From positions 1,692 through 9,034 of the forward strand of contig MFXJ01000055.1 in assembly GCA_001787465.1 (NCBI GenBank): DNA of 7,343 bases, in the 5' to 3' direction. Source of the stretch: Candidatus Peregrinibacteria bacterium RIFOXYB2_FULL_32_7 (GTDB taxonomy: Bacteria; Patescibacteriota; Gracilibacteria; UBA1369; GWF2-33-10). Shown here in pieces: positions 6,101 through 7,343 of the stretch. Position numbers and translations under genes: made by a program. A model generated the notes under the pieces. That model was not told where the DNA came from, did not search any database, and saw only the letters and a list, made by a program, of their open reading frames with translations. Position 1 is the stretch's first letter; every line of letters begins with the position of its first letter.

Positions 6101-7343
6101 GAAGGATATAAAAATGCAACAGAAAGATTAAAAACAATGCCAGTCAAAACTTATGCCACAGCTAAATACGTCTTAGATAATGCTTATGAAATAATTTCCC
6201 CAAAAGCATATTTATCTCTTGCTGAAGTCGAAAACTATGAACGAAATTATTATTTAAATCATGTTTTGCCTAAACATGATTTATCTGCAGATTTGATTCA
6301 AGAAAAACCTCTTTTTATTTCTAATCCAAACGAAATTTTGGGAAATAGAACTTATTCTGATCAAATAACTGCATATTTTCAAGGAACAGCCACACCAAAT
6401 ATTACCGATTTTGCCCTTAGCATTGGTTTAGAAGAAGACGGCAAAAAACAACAAATTGACTTGGGTCTTTCCCAAACTTTTGAATTAACTTTCATTGAAA
6501 TATATTGCCAAATACAAGATTTAGATTTTACTTCTCCTCAAAAATTCATTGATTTTTTAAAAGGAAATTTCGCGCAAATAACTGATAATAATTTACCAAA
6601 TCTTCTTGCTACAACCAAGGAAGAATTAGGAAATATCGCTTATCAATATGTTGAAAATTTATTATCAAAAGCACAAGAACTTCCAAAGTGGGAAGAAATA
6701 AGAAATCAATCAAACTATGATTTATTTTCTACAAATTATCAAAATAAAATCGCTCTTAGCTTTATCAAAAAATGGCAAGCACTTGAACAGGCAAAAGAAG
6801 GATACAAAATAACTCTTGAATACGGCAAAACACAAACTCAAGATAATATTGCCGAAGCGCAACTAAACGCTTTACGACAACAAATAGATGCTGATCCTGT
6901 CTTTCCAAGTATAGGTGATTACGCGGTAGACATAAAAAAACTCGAGGTCAAACAAACCTTATCAGGGAATGCTGTTACTTTAGCCATTGAAGATATTTCA
7001 AAATTAGAAAATTCATTAGAAGAAGTTACAGAAGGAGACAGGACAAAAGATATAATTTATAATTTTATTCAAAGTAAAGTTGAATCATCTACATCAGTTC
7101 CATCAACTTCTCCATGGCAAGGAATTTTGCAATTAGAAGGAAGACCGCCAATTTTAATTCATGTTAAATATGAAAATAATAAAATTTCATTAAGTTTCAG
7201 AAAACTTGATGAAGAAACGCAACAAGTAGAGTTTGAATTGAAAGACGAACTTTTAAAAGAAACACCTCCAAAAGAAAATGATTTTAAAAAATCATATAAC
7301 GAAAAATTTGAAGAAGCCTTAGAAAAACTTAGAGAAAAAGATG
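2..7343 (+). CDS. Giant modular hypothetical protein, partial at both ends (at least 2447 residues)
   Basis: Frame 2 runs from base 2 to the last complete codon at 7340-7342 without TAA, TAG or TGA, so start and stop both lie outside the window and no ribosome binding site or signal peptide can be judged. Residue n begins at base 3n-1. The left half (residues 1-1365) is a string of divergent alpha/beta modules. The right half is mainly helical, with two further modules at about 1798-1890 and 2350-2425. Low-complexity linkers sit between the early modules. Composition is rich in K, E, N, Q, I and L, with only nine Cys and seventeen Trp (all TGG). No hydrophobic run long enough for a membrane helix, no Walker A loop and no obvious protease, nuclease or sortase motif was seen. 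I do not recognise the family and assign no function. A soluble scaffold, secreted effector or surface protein are all possible. That this is a real gene is near certain, because an open frame this long in AT-rich DNA cannot be chance. Confidence 0.97.
203..478 (+). repeat. Module 1: divergent alpha/beta repeat module
   Basis: Residues 68-159. An amphipathic helix ('EDDYKKLITEI') leads into strands around W92-L94, F101-S106 and A118-L122, then a strongly hydrophobic strand 'HFVAVVDY' (129-136) and a closing helix ('FLQAQLQKCISDIEK'). The helix-strands-helix order matches the later modules, but sequence identity to them is low. It carries two of the nine cysteines in the frame (C151 and C157). 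Five residues separate them, and nothing nearby suggests a metal site. Confidence 0.45.
494..682 (+). other. Linker 1: Q/N/S/P-rich low-complexity segment
   Basis: Residues 165-227 are polar and mostly Q, N, S, P, T and E, with almost no large hydrophobic residues and repeated 'SQP' ('ASQPES', 'ESQPTS'). This looks like a flexible, unfolded spacer between modules 1 and 2. No defined repeat period was found. Confidence 0.7.
689..967 (+). repeat. Module 2: alpha/beta repeat module, paralogue of module 6
   Basis: Residues 230-322. A helix ('ALTFFNNIL') is followed by strands 'LSLTING', 'LNVSVN' and 'WSASIG', a helix 'PKDDLLQAI', and the signature 'APLFGNLYTSIEPKL' ending in a basic tail 'KERTNA'. 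Hand alignment with module 6 (residues 745-816) gives about 26 identities over about 74 positions with one gap. Shared residues include T-I-x-G-x-T-L, K-W-x-A, A-x-x-V-x-K-D, F-G-x-x-Y and P-K-L. This is the clearest internal duplication in the gene. Confidence 0.85.
941..1147 (+). other. Linker 2: K/P/A/E-rich segment
   Basis: Residues 314-382 are dominated by K, E, P and A, with a short helical stretch ('ETLLEALQRNESVQKTL') flanked by proline-containing basic pieces ('KEVPPVPKAPKAKKEEK'). It is probably an extended charged spacer between modules 2 and 3. Its first residues overlap the tail of module 2, because the boundary is not sharp. Confidence 0.6.
1145..1399 (+). repeat. Module 3: alpha/beta repeat module related to modules 2 and 6
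   Basis: Residues 382-466. Strands 'LNFTLNN', 'YTLRVERG' and 'FDIKLFTKG' are followed by 'KIICSW', a helix 'FNIVQQKLKN' and the ending 'SIVGKLFNATV'. The ending lines up with 'SIFGEIYKTA' of module 6 and 'PLFGNLYTSI' of module 2, giving a shared S/P-h-h-G-x-[LI]-[FY] signature. The core is more divergent than in the 2/6 pair. Confidence 0.65.
1394..1537 (+). other. Linker 3: P/Q/T/S/E-rich segment
   Basis: Residues 465-512 contain about ten prolines in short 'xP' steps ('ESQPQPAPQ', 'TPEPAKSEP') with Q, T, S, E and K between them. This is a typical extended, disordered spacer. Proline is mostly CCT here, unlike the right half of the gene, where CCA prevails. Confidence 0.75.
1547..1801 (+). 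repeat. Module 4: divergent alpha/beta module
   Basis: Residues 516-600. A helix ('EALEQLDNDLNFIRQV') precedes 'HKFINKNGQ', a strand 'WIILRQW' and a hairpin 'GKYTFRIYDKE', then a loop rich in N, G and Q and a strand 'PVVEFRI'. The 'YTFRIYDK' hairpin strand resembles 'YTLRVERG' of module 3. The terminal helix of the usual module is not obvious, so this may be a shortened or altered copy. Confidence 0.45.
1811..2068 (+). repeat. Module 5: alpha/beta module with the IAK hairpin
   Basis: Residues 604-689. A helix ('YCQPLAKKLI') leads to a strand 'KISFIILLEK', then the hairpin core 'YKISFDHETKTFELFD' ending in 'SIAK' (645-668), and a final helix 'QVQKLLEDHIF'. The core aligns with residues 1321-1343 of module 12 and 968-988 of module 8, which share the order Y/F-K-I, a turn, F/Y/I-x-L-F and then I-A. 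Confidence 0.6.
2060..2176 (+). other. Linker 4: E/K/Q/R/T-rich probable helix
   Basis: Residues 687-725 are nearly all E, K, Q, R and T with few breaks, and no proline after P687. This suggests a single long charged helix, possibly coiled coil, although regular heptad hydrophobics are lacking. An eight-base A run lies at 2103-2110 inside it. The segment replaces the proline-rich spacer type used earlier. Confidence 0.55.
2171..2449 (+). repeat. Module 6: alpha/beta module, paralogue of module 2
   Basis: Residues 724-816. A helix ('KDAIAFFDAIATE') is followed by strands 'LKTIDGHTLKVSL' and 'KWFATIDGKQIAKG', a short helix 'KDFLFTSI', the signature 'SIFGEIYKTAKPKL' and a charged tail 'KQERENA'. 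It is the best match to module 2 and also carries the 'IAK' end of the hairpin seen in modules 5 and 8, so it links the two subgroups into one family. Confidence 0.85.
2414..2527 (+). other. Linker 5: E/K/A/Q-rich probable helix
   Basis: Residues 805-842 are acidic and basic residues with Ala and Leu ('ALEAKEQEEARSKAD'), free of proline after P807, and predicted by eye to be one long charged helix continuing from the end of module 6 into the next module. Confidence 0.55.
2558..2782 (+). repeat. Module 7: divergent alpha/beta module
   Basis: Residues 853-927. A helix ('IEAALELHENF') precedes strands 'HKITINY', 'QTAFIRKE' and 'KFIIEIPK', then a short helix 'VEEILSTPGVL'. The element order and length fit the family, but the IAK ending is replaced by 'KITDQPVEE'. 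Confidence 0.5.
2801..3031 (+). repeat. Module 8: alpha/beta module with the IAK hairpin
   Basis: Residues 934-1010. A helix ending 'SQLAKLHN' leads to a strand 'YQITLAVKE', the hairpin 'FKIQKEENEIKLFKENRQIA' (968-987), and a helix with 'NVFLHQLYP'. Hand alignment to module 12 is convincing: S-x-L-A-K-L in the first helix, then K-I, L-F, N and I-A at matching spacing. Confidence 0.65.
3050..3295 (+). repeat. Module 9: alpha/beta module
   Basis: Residues 1017-1098. A helix containing 'NLDKFFIEFNKI' precedes strands 'QILTFKMFDKNGQ' and 'VTLTRYKKG', then a loop and the ending 'APLQELFNSPEKARL', which resembles 'APLFGNLYTS' of module 2. It aligns best with module 10 over the first helix and first strand ('FFIEF' against 'FFIQK'). 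Confidence 0.55.
3314..3541 (+). repeat. Module 10: alpha/beta module
   Basis: Residues 1105-1180. A helix 'ITFFIQKLDEFNEF' is followed by strands 'YQIFLSS', 'NFWLKKARK' and 'KFFLKKTG', then a helix 'TALQTRLKENVL'. It follows module 9 after only a few residues, so the spacer-free packing of the array is clear here. Confidence 0.6.
3602..3826 (+). repeat. Module 11: divergent alpha/beta module
   Basis: Residues 1201-1275. Strands 'NRIVRISD', 'NIEFRMAKDTEG' and 'QTEFIIAFNND' are followed by a helix 'KEALATIFNHEFKLL'. The opening helix is short and includes 'NPLNDALNPNQQL'. It keeps the family's strand-strand-strand-helix order with little direct identity. Confidence 0.5.
3863..4096 (+). repeat. 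Module 12: alpha/beta module, last of the continuous array
   Basis: Residues 1288-1365. A helix 'FIDSLAKLEKNDLVKI' leads to a strand 'FTIYLQG', the hairpin 'YKITKQGQKYELFQNNQ' ending 'GIAN' (1321-1343), and a helix 'LKTLSELLTKEFYP'. It is the most regular copy and a good seed for a profile. After it the protein changes to a helical region. Confidence 0.65.
4139..5386 (+). other. Helical region A of the giant protein
   Basis: Residues 1380-1795 are rich in helix-forming residues in amphipathic stretches ('LETLKLASQAVDTLYNKI', 'FEQFLAENQTLINAI', 'ELLTEKLVTANNIENAEL') and have few strand-like stretches. The exception is a short piece at about 1560-1575 ('IKIHPQVRLFDENG'). A Ser/Thr-rich turn ('TASTTSTSEP', 1626-1635) divides it. 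No known domain is recognised; an alpha-solenoid or helical bundle is possible. A stretch around 1535-1601 resembles one around 1934-1981 in helical region B. Confidence 0.55.
5393..5671 (+). repeat. Module 13: isolated alpha/beta module between helical regions
   Basis: Residues 1798-1890. A helix 'VIDAVGKLSEISDLTEK' resembles the 'FIDSLAKLEKNDL' helix of module 12. Strands 'IRILLTNV', 'VSVVLLLES' and 'PTIRKLYQDN' and a helix 'SAEILESLEIFGKDKLL' follow. This indicates the module family is not confined to the left half. Confidence 0.55.
5678..7036 (+). other. Helical region B of the giant protein
   Basis: Residues 1893-2345 are again mainly amphipathic helices ('AKAAYLLETIANSYFF', 'AIAKAYYLFTQ', 'YATAKYVLDNAYEII', 'ELGNIAYQYVENLLSKA'). 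A more strand-like patch lies at about 2121-2170 ('ITAYFQG', 'FALSIGL', 'FELTFIEIY'), possibly a degenerate module. The Ala/Tyr-rich helices recall TPR-like packing, but no regular 34-residue period could be traced. Function is unknown. Confidence 0.5.
6255..6283 (+). repeat. Perfect 12-bp inverted repeat with 5-base loop inside the gene
   Basis: Bases 6255-6266 (TAAATCATGTTT) are the exact reverse complement of 6272-6283 (AAACATGATTTA), separated by TGCCT. The mRNA could form a 12-bp hairpin. No T-run follows, and the frame continues for more than 1000 bases, so it is not a usual terminator. It encodes part of 'NHVLPKHDL' in helical region B. Confidence 0.8.
7049..7276 (+). repeat. Module 14: alpha/beta module near the right edge
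   Basis: Residues 2350-2425. A helix 'DIIYNFIQSKV' and a Ser/Thr/Pro turn lead to strands 'WQGILQLEG', 'PILIHVKYENN', 'KISLSFRKLD' and 'QVEFELKDELL'. The stretch after it ('YNEKFEEALEKLREKD') is a charged helix that runs off the window, like the linkers following modules 5 and 6. It suggests a further run of modules may start here. Confidence 0.5.

Noticed and set aside
5678..7036. TPR (tetratricopeptide) repeats in helical region B
   Set aside because: Some Ala/Tyr-rich helices look TPR-like, but no regular 34-residue spacing or consensus W/G/Y/A/P positions could be followed.

Overview
The window is a single reading frame on the + strand. It is open at both ends and covers essentially all 7343 bases: 2447 codons in frame 2, no stop, and neither the true start nor the true stop inside the window. 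The encoded protein is therefore longer than 2447 residues (well over 270 kDa). No intergenic space, RNA gene, promoter, terminator, CRISPR array or mobile element is visible. All other reading frames are short shadows of this gene.

Organism: the DNA is very AT-rich (by eye about 30% GC) and the protein is rich in Lys, Glu, Asn, Ile, Leu and Gln. Seventeen Trp codons are all TGG and TGA never occurs in frame, so a code that reads TGA as Trp or Gly is unlikely. A giant intron-free gene in such DNA fits an AT-rich bacterium. Candidate-phyla (Patescibacteria/CPR-type) genomes, which are known to carry giant hypothetical proteins, are one possibility. That placement is inference; nothing here is a taxonomic marker.

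Layout (residue numbers local to the window): residues 1-1365 (bases 2-4096) are a chain of about thirteen divergent alpha/beta modules of 75-95 residues. The usual order is helix, two or three beta strands around a recurring 'hKhx...Fxhh..N..IAK'-like hairpin, then a helix. The first six or seven modules are separated by low-complexity linkers (Q/N/P/S-rich, K/P/E-rich, P/Q/T-rich, then E/K/Q-rich helical); the later ones are packed almost end to end. Residues 1380-1795 and 1893-2345 are predominantly helical with no recognised domain. One further alpha/beta module lies between them (about 1798-1890) and another near the right edge (about 2350-2425). Modules 2 and 6 are clearly paralogous (about 35% identity by hand alignment), and module 3 shares their C-terminal 'S-I-x-G-x-L-F' signature.

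Function is not recognised. No catalytic motif, nucleotide-binding loop, transmembrane segment or metal-binding cluster was seen, and Cys is scarce (9 in 2447). The architecture suggests a large soluble scaffold, adhesin-like or effector-like protein built by module duplication. This is inference from composition and repeats only. The main candidate for something undescribed is the repeat module family itself.
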